64,000 bases of DNA from Pelagibacterium sp. 26DY04 (lineage in GTDB: Bacteria; Pseudomonadota; Alphaproteobacteria; Rhizobiales; Devosiaceae). A program made the position numbers and the translations under genes. Of the stretch, positions 1-8,716 are shown piece by piece. The notes beneath the pieces are model-generated. The model saw only the letters and a list, made by a program, of their open reading frames with translations. It was not told the DNA's origin and did not search any database. Positions within the stretch are counted from its first letter, which is position 1. Every line of letters starts with the position of its first letter. Where the stretch lies: NCBI RefSeq assembly GCF_031202305.1, contig NZ_CP101731.1, positions 1 through 64,000 of the forward strand, read 5' to 3'.

Positions 1-407
1 GGGTGGCCGGCGGCATATTGCTGCTTTTGATCGCCATCGACATGGTGTTTGCCCGCCATACCGGCGGCACGGGGACGACCACCGAGGAAGAGGCCGAAGG
101 GATGACGCGCGAGGACATATCGGTCTTTCCCCTCGCCATGCCGCTTCTTGCCGGGGCCGGCTCGATTTCGGCGGTGATCCTTTTCACCACCGGCGCCCGG
201 TCCGATGTCGAATTCTGGATCGTCGTGGCAGCGCTTCTGGCTACCCTGTTCCTGGCGTGGCTGGCGCTTCTGGTCGCCATTCCCATTCAGCGCGTGCTGG
301 GGCTCACCGGCATGTCGGTGGTGACGCGCGTGGTCGGCATTCTGCTCACCGCCCTTGCCGTCCAGTTCGTCTTCGATGGCGTGCGCGAGAGCGGTGTTCT
401 GGGCTAG
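1..407 (+). CDS. MarC-family integral membrane protein, 3' part only
   Basis: The gene is cut by the window edge; only the last 134 or so residues are visible. The fragment opens with a hydrophobic stretch ending in the family-typical IDMVFAR, then an acidic linker (EEEAEG), a segment reading FPLAMPLLAGAGSI that matches the conserved repeat of MarC/UPF0056 proteins, and two further membrane segments. Full-length MarC proteins have about 200-220 residues and six membrane helices, so roughly a third is missing upstream. The transported substrate of this family is not established. It ends converging with the barstar-like gene, overlapping it by four bases. Confidence 0.8.
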   Translation, partial: VAGGILLLLIAIDMVFARHTGGTGTTTEEEAEGMTREDISVFPLAMPLLAGAGSISAVILFTTGARSDVEFWIVVAALLATLFLAWLALLVAIPIQRVLGLTGMSVVTRVVGILLTALAVQFVFDGVRESGVLG

Positions 408-793
408 GCGGGGACCAGTTCGATAGTGTCGTGCTCGGCAATGATTTCGAGGACGATATCGAAATAGGTCCGCCCCTCGCCGCGTTCGAGCGCGGCCAGG
501 GCCTGTCTGGCGGTTTCGGCATTGTAGAGGGTGGGGCGCTCGAGCTTGGCCCGGTGCCAGGCCTTTGTCGCCTCCATGCCGAGCGCTGCCCGGCTCTTTT
601 CGAAGTCGCGCCAGACCAGCCGCACCGGCTCGTTGCTTGCAATCGCGCCGAACCCGCCATGGAGCAGATCGTTCAGCGCATCGAGGCTCTGCCCGATCGT
701 CCAGTCTTCCCCGGCCATCAGCACGCGGTTGATCTCGGCATAAAAGGACGCGATGCCATCGATCGCGCCCCCTTCTATGGTGATCGTGCGCAT
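404..793 (-). CDS. Barstar-family (RNase inhibitor-like) protein
   Basis: A 129-residue cytoplasmic protein. Its first half (TIEGGAIDGIASFYAEINR, then GEDWTIGQSLDALNDLLHGG) has the barstar pattern: a short beta strand, a helix, and the conserved W-x-LDAL-ND segment. Barstar inhibits the secreted RNase barnase, but chromosomal homologues in Proteobacteria usually lack a barnase partner, and none is visible here. The gene starts two bases after the stop of the GH25 gene on the same strand, so they are probably co-transcribed. Family assignment is fairly secure; the biological target is unknown. Confidence 0.7.
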   Translation of the reverse strand: MRTITIEGGAIDGIASFYAEINRVLMAGEDWTIGQSLDALNDLLHGGFGAIASNEPVRLVWRDFEKSRAALGMEATKAWHRAKLERPTLYNAETARQALAALERGEGRTYFDIVLEIIAEHDTIELVPA

Positions 794-795
794 GG

Positions 796-1650
796 CTATT
801 TCAGCGGCGCGCAGCGCCCCTGGCTGGCCAGCCGGTAATAGGTGCGCGGGTCGCAGCCGGTGATGAAGAACTGTATCCAGTCGCTTTCCGAACCGAACCA
901 GGCATTGCGATCCACCTCGGTGCGGATGCCCGGCACGGTTCCCGTCTGAGTATATTGCCAGAAGGTGAAGGGGCGGTTGCTGAAACGTTCATGGGGTTCG
1001 GCCGCCGTCGAGCGCAGCCACATGGGATTGTCGAGCGCGACCCCTTCGAGCACGTCGCGGTGGAAATTGATGTCGGTATAGATCACCGGCACCTTGCCGG
1101 TATGGGCTTCCATGCCCGCCAGCAGCACCCGCACTTTTTCCAGCACTTCCTCGCGCGTGAGGCTGTGCTTGCACGAGGAGCCGTTGTTCCATTCCAGATC
1201 GAGCACCGGCGGCAGCGCGTCGGGTTCTGCCGGAACGTTGGCGGCGAACCAGGCCACCTGCTCATGGGCGGGCCGGCACCAATAAACGAAGTGATAGGCG
1301 CCGCGCGGAATGCCCGCGGCGCGCGATTGCTCCCAATTGGTGCGGAAATTGGGGTCGAGATAATCGCCGCCATCGGTGGCCTTGATATAGGCGAAACGCG
1401 TTCCGGCCTGGGCCACGGCGCGCCAGTCGATATTGCCCTGGTGGCGGGAAACGTCGATGCCGTGAATGGGCAGGGAATGGGCGCGCCGCACGCCCGGATG
1501 CGGATCGTTGTCGCCCTTGGCCGGATAGTAATTGTGGCCGCAGGCCGAGAGAAGTCCGATCAGGGCCAGACCCGCCGCCATGGGAAGTATCGAGCTGACC
1601 CATCGAGACGGCGCAAGGTTACGAATGCGGGGCAAGCGCGGCAGGGGCAT
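796..1650 (-). CDS. Glycoside hydrolase family 25 (lysozyme-like) lipoprotein
   Basis: A 284-residue predicted muramidase. The N-terminus has a basic region, a hydrophobic core and a lipobox LLSAC with the lipidation cysteine at about residue 37, so it is probably exported and anchored to a membrane. The GH25 fold starts with GIDVSRHQG (residues 64-72), which holds the first catalytic-site Asp, and continues with the DLEW motif near residue 150 holding the Asp/Glu pair. GH25 enzymes cleave the MurNAc-GlcNAc bond of peptidoglycan. It is upstream of the barstar-like gene in a two-gene unit. An internal Met before the hydrophobic core is an alternative start. Confidence 0.85.
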   Translation of the reverse strand: MPLPRLPRIRNLAPSRWVSSILPMAAGLALIGLLSACGHNYYPAKGDNDPHPGVRRAHSLPIHGIDVSRHQGNIDWRAVAQAGTRFAYIKATDGGDYLDPNFRTNWEQSRAAGIPRGAYHFVYWCRPAHEQVAWFAANVPAEPDALPPVLDLEWNNGSSCKHSLTREEVLEKVRVLLAGMEAHTGKVPVIYTDINFHRDVLEGVALDNPMWLRSTAAEPHERFSNRPFTFWQYTQTGTVPGIRTEVDRNAWFGSESDWIQFFITGCDPRTYYRLASQGRCAPLK

Positions 1651-1789
1651 GGAGCAGGCAACTCGACAATTTGAATGAAAATTCTCTCAAATTGTCCTCG
1701 CCCATTTCTCCTTAACACCGCCCTCACAAGCCTGGTTAACAAAGGGTAATCGGGCGCTGCTGTGGCCCTTGGGGCGCAACAGGAAAAGC

Positions 1790-2155
1790 TCAGGCGGCAA
1801 GCGCCCGAGCGTGGGAAACGACAGCCTGAGTGTTGTAGGGCTTGGGGATGAAATCGTCCGCCACCTCTCGATCCGGGGTTACCCGGCCGGAGGTAACCAT
1901 CACCTTGATGTGCGGCCAATCGGATTTCACCCGGCTGGCCAGTTCCAGCCCATCGATCTCGCCCGCCAGTTCGACGTCGGTAAACACCAGCCCGATCGAT
2001 TTGCGCGTTTTGAGCAATTCCAGCGCCTGCTCGGCATCGGGCACCTCGATCACCGCAAAGCCGGCATCGACCATCGCCAGGGTGATATCGAGCCGCACCA
2101 GCGGCTCGTCTTCGACAACCAGCACAAGGGGCTGGCTTTGTTTTCGCTTCAGCAT
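1790..2155 (-). CDS. Single-domain (CheY-like) response regulator
   Basis: A stand-alone receiver domain of 121 residues: acidic pocket E15-D16, phospho-acceptor Asp60 in VFTDVEL, Thr88 in MVTSG, and Lys105 in FIPKPYN. There is no output domain, so it probably acts by protein-protein contact or phosphorelay. The start at 2155 is chosen because GGAGAG lies a few bases upstream of ATG; the longer reading frame from 2374 has no receiver homology before this point. No histidine kinase is adjacent. It is divergent from yifB. Confidence 0.85.
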   Translation of the reverse strand: MLKRKQSQPLVLVVEDEPLVRLDITLAMVDAGFAVIEVPDAEQALELLKTRKSIGLVFTDVELAGEIDGLELASRVKSDWPHIKVMVTSGRVTPDREVADDFIPKPYNTQAVVSHARALAA

Positions 2156-2459
2156 TTTGCTCTCCAGGTTCGCCAGACCACCAAAAACCAAGAACGGGCT
2201 CCGGCCTTCGGCCGCGCCCTCGCTTCTTCTCGATCTGGATAGTCTCGGTAATTGGGTCCGGCCCGACATCGCTCGAACGGCCTGGGGGGCGGGATCCACT
2301 TTCATCGCTCCAATGCCCGGCGGGCCGCTATGTTCCCTTGCGCCCGGCCCGGCGCGGGAATTGCCGCCATGCAATTAACGCATGTTCTTTAAATGTTCTT
2401 GTTTGCCGCGATAGAGTGTGCTTAGCATTGGTCGATTTGAGGCGGTTTGGGGGACCGGC
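2156..2459. promoter_or_regulatory. Divergent intergenic region, response regulator / yifB
   Basis: About 300 bases between the two divergent starts. It must hold both promoters, but I see no clear sigma-70 boxes, operator palindrome or RNA gene. Confidence 0.4.
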
Positions 2460-3119
2460 ATGACCACGCGCATAACCACAGTGGCCTTTCTGGGCATCGA
2501 GGCGGTGCCGGTGGATGTGCAGGTGCAGGTTTCGCCGGGCATGCCGAAATTCAATATCGTCGGCCTGCCCGACAAGGCGGTGGGGGAAAGCCGCGAGCGG
2601 GTGCGCGCGGCGCTCATTGCTTCGGGCCTGGCGCTGCCGGCCAAGCACATCACCGTCAATCTTGCCCCCGCCGACCTGCCCAAGGAAGGCAGCCATTACG
2701 ATCTTCCCATCGCGCTGGGGCTGATGGCGGCCATGGGCGCCATTCCCGGCGACATGCTGGAAAAATTCTTGGTGCTGGGTGAATTGGCGCTTGATGGCCG
2801 CGTCTCCCCCGTCACCGGCATTCTTCCCGCTGCGATCGCCGCCAACGCCCGAGATTTGGGCATCATATGCCCCGCCGCCTGCGGCGCGGAAGCGGCCTGG
2901 GCCGGCGAAGAGATCGAGATCGTCGCCGTGGATACGCTTTTCGCGCTCGTCAATCATCTGGCCGGCCGCCAAATCGCCGCCCGCCCGCAACCGGTCCGCG
3001 CGCTTCCCAATGCCGGCGGGCCGGACCTTGCCGATTTGCGCGGGCAGGAGGTGGCGCGCCGGGCGCTCGAGGTCGCGGCGGCTGGCGGGCACAATTTTCT
3101 GTGTGCGTGTAACGTTTGA
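2460..3119 (+). pseudogene. yifB: yifB/comM Mg-chelatase-like AAA+ ATPase, 5' fragment split by insertion
   Basis: Start ATG 2460. The first 213 codons encode the complete N-terminal domain of YifB/ComM (VDVQVQVSPGMPKFNIVGLP, then VGESRERVRAAL, then INLAP-type NLAPADLPKEG). The frame enters foreign DNA inside the Leu codon at 3099-3101, directly before the Walker A loop, and stops six residues later at 3119. The rest of the gene is at 28273-29152. ComM is a branch-migration helicase needed for integrating DNA taken up by transformation. The split separates the N-terminal domain from the intact AAA+ module. As read the gene is interrupted, but precise excision would restore it. Confidence 0.92.
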
Positions 3120-3120
3120 A
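3081..3120. repeat. attL of the serine-recombinase island
   Basis: yifB sequence on the left, core CT at 3099-3100, then the attP half-site GTGTGCGTGTAACGTTTGAA at 3101-3120. The arm is the inverted partner of the arm at 26124-26142. Confidence 0.82.
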
Positions 3121-3142
3121 TATGCCTGCACCGGCCCGTCCG

Positions 3143-3171
3143 AAACGTAACATGCACATTTGTGTGCATGT
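3143..3171. promoter_or_regulatory. Second attP-like palindrome in front of the recombinase gene
   Basis: ACATGCAC (3150-3157), a six-base spacer ATTTGT, and GTGCATGT (3164-3171) repeat the 8-6-8 layout of the rebuilt attP (ACATGCAC, GACTGT, GTGCGTGT), but with central TT instead of CT. The upstream flank AAACGTAACATGCAC matches A's right arm AAACGTTACATGCAC at 14 of 15 positions. It lies about 50 bases before the recombinase start, so it could be an accessory binding site, an autoregulatory operator, or a decoy site. Confidence 0.65.
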
Positions 3172-3223
3172 AGCGCAGCAGATAATGGCTGATTGTTAAC
3201 CGGGACGGCTTTATCGTCTTGGA

Positions 3224-5041
3224 ATGAAAGCAGTTATCTACGCCCGCTGGTCATCGCTGGAGCAAGGCAAAGGCTCGTCGCTGGAAAGGCAGATGGACCT
3301 TTGCGAGCAGTTTTGTGCGGAACAAGGATGGGAAGTCATTGATCGTCTGCGAGACGAGGGAAAGAGCGCCTATACTGGTGCGAACCTTCATGAAGGGCAG
3401 CTAGCCAAGTTTACCCAGCGGGTCGAACAGCGGCTGTTGCGCGATGATACAGTGCTAGTCGTCGAGCAACTGGATCGCATTTCGCGTTTGCCACCGGGAC
3501 AGGTGATCGCGTGGATACAGAAAGTCATTGGTCACGGCCTTACGATTGCGACGGCGAACGACAAACTTGTTCTCGACAGCCGCAAGCTCGAAGTCGATCC
3601 AATCGGCATCGTCAGCACGGTATTCAATGCGTTCCGGGCCTTTCAAGAAAGCAAGCACAAGAGCGATCGTATCGCAGAAAGCTGGCGTATCCGCCGAAAA
3701 GCTGCGGAAAGTGGTGGGAAGCCGATTACCAGCGTTAGCCCCGCATGGCTGACTTTGGATCGCGAGACGGGGGTGTTCCATGAAATTCCGGAGCGTGTCG
3801 AGATCGTGAGGCGTATCTTCCGGGAATATGACGAAGGGTTTGGAAAGCGAAAGATCGCCTCACGGCTCAATGCAGAAGGCATCGCGCCATGGGGTAGAGG
3901 TGACAGCAAAGGTGACGGCTGGCATCCCAGTTACGTGCAGAAAATCCTCTCCAACACCGCCGTTCTTGGGGAGTATCAGCCCCACACCAGACCGCGTGGT
4001 GGAAAACGAGAGCCTTCTGGCGATCCCATTCCGAACTACTTCCCGGCGATCATCGATGAGGTTTCATTTGCGCGTGCCAACAGCGGGCGCAAACGCCTGC
4101 CTGGTGGAGCCTCTAAGGGCAATCTGTCCAACTTGTTCAGCGGCCTCACGCGATGTGCTGTCTGTGGCGGCAAGATGACCTACGTGAAAAAGCAGAGTGC
4201 CGGGGCCAAGAGGAAGAACCGGACTGGTGATTACACGTGGTCCGTTAGCGATGACCAAAGCTATCTGGTCTGCGGACGCGCGATCAGGCATTTAGAGTGC
4301 GGCAATCGAAACCACTTCAACTACCAGAAGGTTGAGGCGGGAGTAGTGGAGACCGTGAACCACCTCGTGCTTGATGACGAGCAGTTTGAACGGCCCGACG
4401 AGGCTTTGGAGGTCGAGCAAGAGCTGGTAGCGCTGGAACGCCAATTGGGGAGCCGGAAGGCGAAGTCGCAACGGCTGTTGGAGCTTTATAGCGAGACCAA
4501 CAATGCCGACGCCAAGCGAATGTGGCTTGAAACGGAAAGCAGTATTGCCGAACACGAGCAGCGACTAGCCGAACTGCGTGAACAGTTTCTCACGGCCAAA
4601 GGCGCTGTTTCGCCGGGCGAACATGTCCGTCGCATCAGAAAGTTTGTCGCCCAGATCAACGATGCGGATACCGATACTCGGCTCGATGCTCGACGTAAAA
4701 CGATGGCCGCGATGAACGCGGTTATCGACTTCATCAGCTTCGACGCGAACCGTAAAGCAACCGTGGTGTTTATGGGGGGCGCTCACAACATCAAGCTATC
4801 TGACAAGGGCGCTGTCGAGCAGGAATTTAGCTTCTTGGTCGAGCTTTCCGAGGGCGACAAGACAGTGACCTTGGACGATGGAATCGAGCTGGTTATCCCG
4901 GTTAAATCCCTTCGAGACGGCCTCGCTGGCGATGACCCTGTTCGACAGTCGAAACTCGACAAGTTGGTTGGCCGTGACGAGCGCTATCGTGTCGGCGTGG
5001 CGGAAATTGAAGCCGAAGACCAGAAGGCCAAAGGCGGCTAA
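3224..5041 (+). CDS. Large serine recombinase (integrase of element A)
   Basis: A 605-residue recombinase. The catalytic resolvase domain starts at once (VIYARWSS; nucleophile Ser at about residue 10, Arg8), with LERQMDLCEQFC and LVVEQLDRISR following. A recombinase domain covers roughly residues 180-300, then a Cys zinc ribbon (CAVCGG near 310, later LVCGR and LECGN), then a long helical coiled-coil region around 385-460. This is the full domain order of large serine integrases, which join attP and attB at a dinucleotide core. The gene sits 123 bases from the attL core, as is usual. The ribosome-binding site is weak. No recombination directionality factor could be identified, though small neighbouring genes are candidates. 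Confidence 0.95.
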   Translation: MKAVIYARWSSLEQGKGSSLERQMDLCEQFCAEQGWEVIDRLRDEGKSAYTGANLHEGQLAKFTQRVEQRLLRDDTVLVVEQLDRISRLPPGQVIAWIQKVIGHGLTIATANDKLVLDSRKLEVDPIGIVSTVFNAFRAFQESKHKSDRIAESWRIRRKAAESGGKPITSVSPAWLTLDRETGVFHEIPERVEIVRRIFREYDEGFGKRKIASRLNAEGIAPWGRGDSKGDGWHPSYVQKILSNTAVLGEYQPHTRPRGGKREPSGDPIPNYFPAIIDEVSFARANSGRKRLPGGASKGNLSNLFSGLTRCAVCGGKMTYVKKQSAGAKRKNRTGDYTWSVSDDQSYLVCGRAIRHLECGNRNHFNYQKVEAGVVETVNHLVLDDEQFERPDEALEVEQELVALERQLGSRKAKSQRLLELYSETNNADAKRMWLETESSIAEHEQRLAELREQFLTAKGAVSPGEHVRRIRKFVAQINDADTDTRLDARRKTMAAMNAVIDFISFDANRKATVVFMGGAHNIKLSDKGAVEQEFSFLVELSEGDKTVTLDDGIELVIPVKSLRDGLAGDDPVRQSKLDKLVGRDERYRVGVAEIEAEDQKAKGG

Positions 5042-5106
5042 TCTTAGGTCGCTCTTTTGGATGGAGGCTGTAGGCCGAGTGGGAACCAATCAACTCGGAG
5101 AACAGC

Positions 5107-5553
5107 ATGAGCATCCTGAAGACCCTGAAACTGACCTCGGCTCAGCCCGCTCGAACGAGCAATGATCCCGTAGAGCGCGCCCGCAATAAGGTGATTGCAG
5201 CACTGGCCGAGCAGAAGGCCATGGCCGAGGCCAAAATCGCCGGACAGCACTATGCACCGACACATTTGGTGTGGCGCAAGAATGAAGCCGGGAAACGTGT
5301 GCAGGTAGAGACCCCGAAACGCCTCCGCGCTGGCTGGTTCACCGACGCCAGCGGTCAGACTTTCTTTGCATTGCGCTATGCTGCCAAGCCCATCGAGTTC
5401 GCAAAGGACAAGAACGCGATTGCTGTGGGCGAGCTATCGGCGTTGCCTGCAATTATCGACACGCTGACCGAGGCTGTCCGCGCTGGTGAACTCGATGAGC
5501 AGCTGGCCAAAGCTGCCGCTGAACGCGGACAAATTCTGCGCAAGGCTAGCTAA
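5107..5553 (+). CDS. Small cytoplasmic protein, DUF6641-like
   Basis: 148 residues, no signal or membrane segment. The arrangement SILKTLKL at the start, a charged helix, then YAPTHLVWRKNEAGKRVQVETPKR and GWFTDASGQTFFALRY resembles, from memory, the DUF6641 family, which is often found beside recombinases in proteobacterial islands. Function unknown. It follows the recombinase by 65 bases on the same strand, with GGAG before its ATG, and may share its transcript. A role as accessory or directionality factor is possible but unsupported. Confidence 0.6.
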   Translation: MSILKTLKLTSAQPARTSNDPVERARNKVIAALAEQKAMAEAKIAGQHYAPTHLVWRKNEAGKRVQVETPKRLRAGWFTDASGQTFFALRYAAKPIEFAKDKNAIAVGELSALPAIIDTLTEAVRAGELDEQLAKAAAERGQILRKAS

Positions 5554-5644
5554 AGTTGTCGCCGACATACATCGGAGTGCTGGGGGTGGCCGCAATGCTT
5601 CTCCCAGCACTTTTCGCGTTTCTGGCAGGCGGGGAAATGCGTCC

Positions 5645-5932
5645 ATGACGACCTATATGCCGCCGGGTTCGCCTGAGTATGAGCGGTTCGTTCGGTTCAA
5701 GCGGAACCTGCTCTATTGGGAAGCCAAGCGGGGGATCACACGTCAACAGCTTCTCGACCACATGGGCGTTGACGTGAACCACTTCGACCGCGCTTCCAAA
5801 ATGACCCGAGAACAAAAGATGGCGTACCTCGAAAAGATGGCTGCCTTTTTGGGCATTCCGTTATCGGCGTTGTTTGCGCCGCCACCACCAGATTACCGCT
5901 CGCCGCGTATCGATGGATGGCGTCGAGAATAG
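5645..5932 (+). CDS. Small HTH-like protein of the island
   Basis: 95 residues from ATG 5645. A short Pro-rich head (MPPGSPEYERF) is followed by a helical region (ITRQQLLDHMGVDVNHFDRASKMTREQKMAYLEKMAAFLGIPLSALF) with the length and spacing of a Cro/XRE-type helix-turn-helix domain, although position-specific motifs are weak. It may be a small regulator or an excision factor. The next gene overlaps its end by about 20 bases in another frame, suggesting an operon. Confidence 0.55.
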   Translation: MTTYMPPGSPEYERFVRFKRNLLYWEAKRGITRQQLLDHMGVDVNHFDRASKMTREQKMAYLEKMAAFLGIPLSALFAPPPPDYRSPRIDGWRRE

Positions 5933-6329
5933 AAGTAAATCGCTGCGCATGGCCTTGGTGCTGTTTCTGGCATTCCAGCTTCTTGCTGGTCCTGCCACTG
6001 TCGAAGATCAGCAAGGGCAGCGTGATTGTGCTGCACTACGATCAGCGGTTCTTGAACTGGTCGGTGACTTGTCCAAAGATATGCTTTTTGCCAGCCGTGA
6101 TATGAACCGCAGCGGCTGGCTTGATGCCAATGTCGTGCACGCTGCTTTCAAGGACGTGCAGATCGCGGTGATGCATTTCGACTATGCCTATGAAGTGGTG
6201 CCGAAAACCCGTGATGCGTGCCGTGCGCTGTCCTTCCAGTTCGGCATCGACGTCGGCACCTATATCGAGCGCGTTATGGCTACCGGCACGCGCCCAGAAA
6301 CAGCCATGCAAGGGCTAATAGTCCAATAG
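5913..6329 (+). CDS. Hypothetical secreted or periplasmic protein
   Basis: About 138 residues from ATG 5913 (alternatives 5874 and 5949). A basic start (RSKSLR) and a hydrophobic run ALVLFLAFQLLAGPATVED look like a signal peptide. The mature part has two Cys (DCAAL and DACRAL), consistent with an export-formed disulfide, and helical sequence around YAYEVVPKTRDACRALSFQFGIDVGTYIERV. I do not recognise a family. It overlaps the preceding small gene and ends a possible four-gene unit starting with the recombinase. Confidence 0.5.
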   Translation: MDGVENRSKSLRMALVLFLAFQLLAGPATVEDQQGQRDCAALRSAVLELVGDLSKDMLFASRDMNRSGWLDANVVHAAFKDVQIAVMHFDYAYEVVPKTRDACRALSFQFGIDVGTYIERVMATGTRPETAMQGLIVQ

Positions 6330-6748
6330 GGCGGCACGGCTTGCCCGAAAGCCGCCAACCCCGCCGTTGGGCATCGTAGGGTATCAGCGAGCCACACAAC
6401 CGCATGCAGTTGCCCGTTTCCAGCTTGGCGGCTTCCGACCCCATTGAAGACGTTAAATGACTTATCGTGATGTTCAGAAACCTGCCGTTCGCAGGAGCGG
6501 CGCACGTAAAGTCGAATGTCATGCCGTTTGACTCCGGCCACCGGCTAAGCCAAGCGCCCGACTTCCATCAAGATGGAAATGGGGAGTCTTGGATAAAATG
6601 GTCGCTCATCGTTGTCTACTCGACTTCGTGCCGAACCCGGCTGCTCACGGGGCTCTCCGGAAATTCCCGCTAATAGAAGGAAACTGGTGGATGAACGGTG
6701 CCAGCGCACTATAGGTTGTGATTTGTTGCCCAGGGCAAGGGGGAATCT
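6330..6748. other. Gene-free stretch before the Gabija-like pair
   Basis: About 420 bases. A GGCGGC...GCCGCC hairpin lies just after the preceding stop and may terminate that transcript. The remainder should hold the promoter of the defence pair; I see no convincing boxes or RNA gene. Confidence 0.4.
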
Positions 6749-8716
6749 ATGAAGATTGAGCAGCTGACTATCCGCAACTTCCGATGCTTTGGGCCAGAGG
6801 GAGTCACGTTCACCTTCGAAGAAGCTGTTACGGCCTTCGTCGGCAACAACGGCTCCGGCAAGACGGCGATTTTCGCCGCCATCCAAAAAGCCTTCGGCAC
6901 ATCGGGCGCCCAACGGACGATCCGGAAATCCGACTTCCATGTGCCCAAGGACGACGAGGAGCTCGAGTCGGAAACCTTGATGGTCATCGACTGCTTACTC
7001 GGCTTCCCGGAGCTGGAAGAAGACGATGCGGATACGGACGCTATCCCCGAAGTCTTCAATCAGATGGCCACGAGCGGAGAAGATGAGCCGCTGAAAGTGC
7101 GTATGCGCCTCGAAGCGAAGTGGATCGACGATGGCACGCCCGAAGGAACGATAGAAGAGGCGTTCCGATGGGTGCGCGCAACGGACGACGATTTCGAATG
7201 GGACGAGTGCCAGGCGGTGCAAGCCGTCGAGCGAAACTACATTCAACTCATCTATGTCCCCGCCAACCGCAACGCAGCCGATCAGGTCACGAATCTACTC
7301 AAGGGACGTCTATGGCGCGCCGCGAAATGGTCTCATGAGATGATCGAGCAGGCAGAGACGTCGGCGGGCGCACTTCAAGACAAATTCGATACCGAAGATG
7401 TCACGGAATTTATTCTGGAACGCCTCGAAACCCGATGGTCGGAGGTCTATACGGGAGACACGGACACGACGCCGAAGCTCAGACTGGTCGAGACCAGGCT
7501 TGAAGAGCTCGTTCGGCGCGCGGAGTTTGTCTTCTTTCCGGACGAGGCCGGGCGGGAGCGCCGCCTAGAAGATCTCAGCGACGGACAACGCTCTCTCTTC
7601 CATATCGCACTGACTGCAGCGACACTTGAAATCGAACGCGATGCTCTTCAGGAGCCCACGGCGGACAGCGTGTTCGATCAGGAGAAACTCCGCCGAACTT
7701 ATCTGACCATCCTTGCGATCGAAGAGCCGGAAAACTCCCTCTCGCCGTTTTTTCTGTCCCGCATCATGCGCCAGGCACGCGACATCGGCGGCGCTGCCGA
7801 GGCGCAGGTGATTCTCTCCAGTCACAGTGCCAGCATTCTCAGCCGGGTAGAACCCGAAGAGGTGCGATACGCTCGCCTGGACACCGAGACCCGTGAGTCT
7901 TCGGTAAAGCTCCTTACCCTTCCGGAAGAAGGCACCGAAGCTCGCAAGTATGTGCGTTTGGCCGTGCGTGCTTATCCCGAGCTCTATTTCGCACGGTTCG
8001 TCGTGCTGGCTGAGGGCGAATCAGAAGCGATCGTGCTCCCCGCCATTGCTGAGGCGTCAGACTTCCCGCTCGATCGCTCATTCGTTCCGATCGTGCCTTT
8101 AGCAGGACGGTTCGTCGCTCACTTCTGGCGCCTCCTATCGGATATCGAAATCCCCTATGCCACCCTGCTTGACCTTGATGCCGGACGGCAGCATGGAGGG
8201 GCGAAGACCGTGCAGTACGTCGTTGAGCAGCTCGCCGTTATCGGCAACGACCTCAGCACCAACAAACTCGTTGTGGACGAGGAAATCGATCCGGATGCGA
8301 TTGACGAGATCGACGACCAAGAGCTCATTGACCAAGATCAGGACCATCCGTGGCTCAAGGCTCTGAGACGAGAAGGCGTGTTCTTCTCATCCCCGCTCGA
8401 CATCGATTTTTCGATGCTGCAGATGTTCCCCGACGTTTACCAGAAACCGAGACTGGGCGGCCGTGGCCCCAAAAAGAGTGCTAATGCGCTCGAGGGCAAG
8501 AAGAATGTCACGCTGAAGACGGAAGGCGATCCCGATCTCTACGACGACGAATGGGACGATAGCTTCATCTGGTATCCGTATCTATTCCTGAGCGAGAGCA
8601 AGCCCGAAGCGCACCTCCGCGCTTTGAGCGAAATCGAGCCGGAAGACCTCAAACAGGACGCTCCAGAAGAGCTGAAGAAGCTCATCGCTTACGTTAAGAG
8701 TAAAGTCATCCCATGA
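6749..8716 (+). CDS. gajA: OLD-family ATPase/TOPRIM nuclease, GajA-like (Gabija-type defence)
   Basis: 655 residues. An ABC-type ATPase with Walker A GNNGSGKT (about residues 32-39), signature LSDGQRS (about 275), Walker B ILAIEEPE (about 320) and a switch His in SSHS, followed by a TOPRIM nuclease domain: LAEGESEAIVLP (about 418-430) with the metal-binding Glu and LLDLDAGR (about 472) with the D-x-D pair. Class 2 OLD nucleases with this layout that precede a UvrD-like helicase are the GajA subunit of Gabija, an anti-phage system that nicks DNA when nucleotides are depleted. It overlaps the helicase gene by four bases (ATGA). It is longer than the typical GajA of about 580 residues, so the pair may be a divergent branch. 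Confidence 0.82.
   Translation: MKIEQLTIRNFRCFGPEGVTFTFEEAVTAFVGNNGSGKTAIFAAIQKAFGTSGAQRTIRKSDFHVPKDDEELESETLMVIDCLLGFPELEEDDADTDAIPEVFNQMATSGEDEPLKVRMRLEAKWIDDGTPEGTIEEAFRWVRATDDDFEWDECQAVQAVERNYIQLIYVPANRNAADQVTNLLKGRLWRAAKWSHEMIEQAETSAGALQDKFDTEDVTEFILERLETRWSEVYTGDTDTTPKLRLVETRLEELVRRAEFVFFPDEAGRERRLEDLSDGQRSLFHIALTAATLEIERDALQEPTADSVFDQEKLRRTYLTILAIEEPENSLSPFFLSRIMRQARDIGGAAEAQVILSSHSASILSRVEPEEVRYARLDTETRESSVKLLTLPEEGTEARKYVRLAVRAYPELYFARFVVLAEGESEAIVLPAIAEASDFPLDRSFVPIVPLAGRFVAHFWRLLSDIEIPYATLLDLDAGRQHGGAKTVQYVVEQLAVIGNDLSTNKLVVDEEIDPDAIDEIDDQELIDQDQDHPWLKALRREGVFFSSPLDIDFSMLQMFPDVYQKPRLGGRGPKKSANALEGKKNVTLKTEGDPDLYDDEWDDSFIWYPYLFLSESKPEAHLRALSEIEPEDLKQDAPEELKKLIAYVKSKVIP

Noticed and set aside
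404..1650. Barnase-barstar toxin pair
   Set aside because: The barstar-like gene is coupled to a GH25 lysozyme-like lipoprotein, not an RNase; no barnase-like sequence is present.
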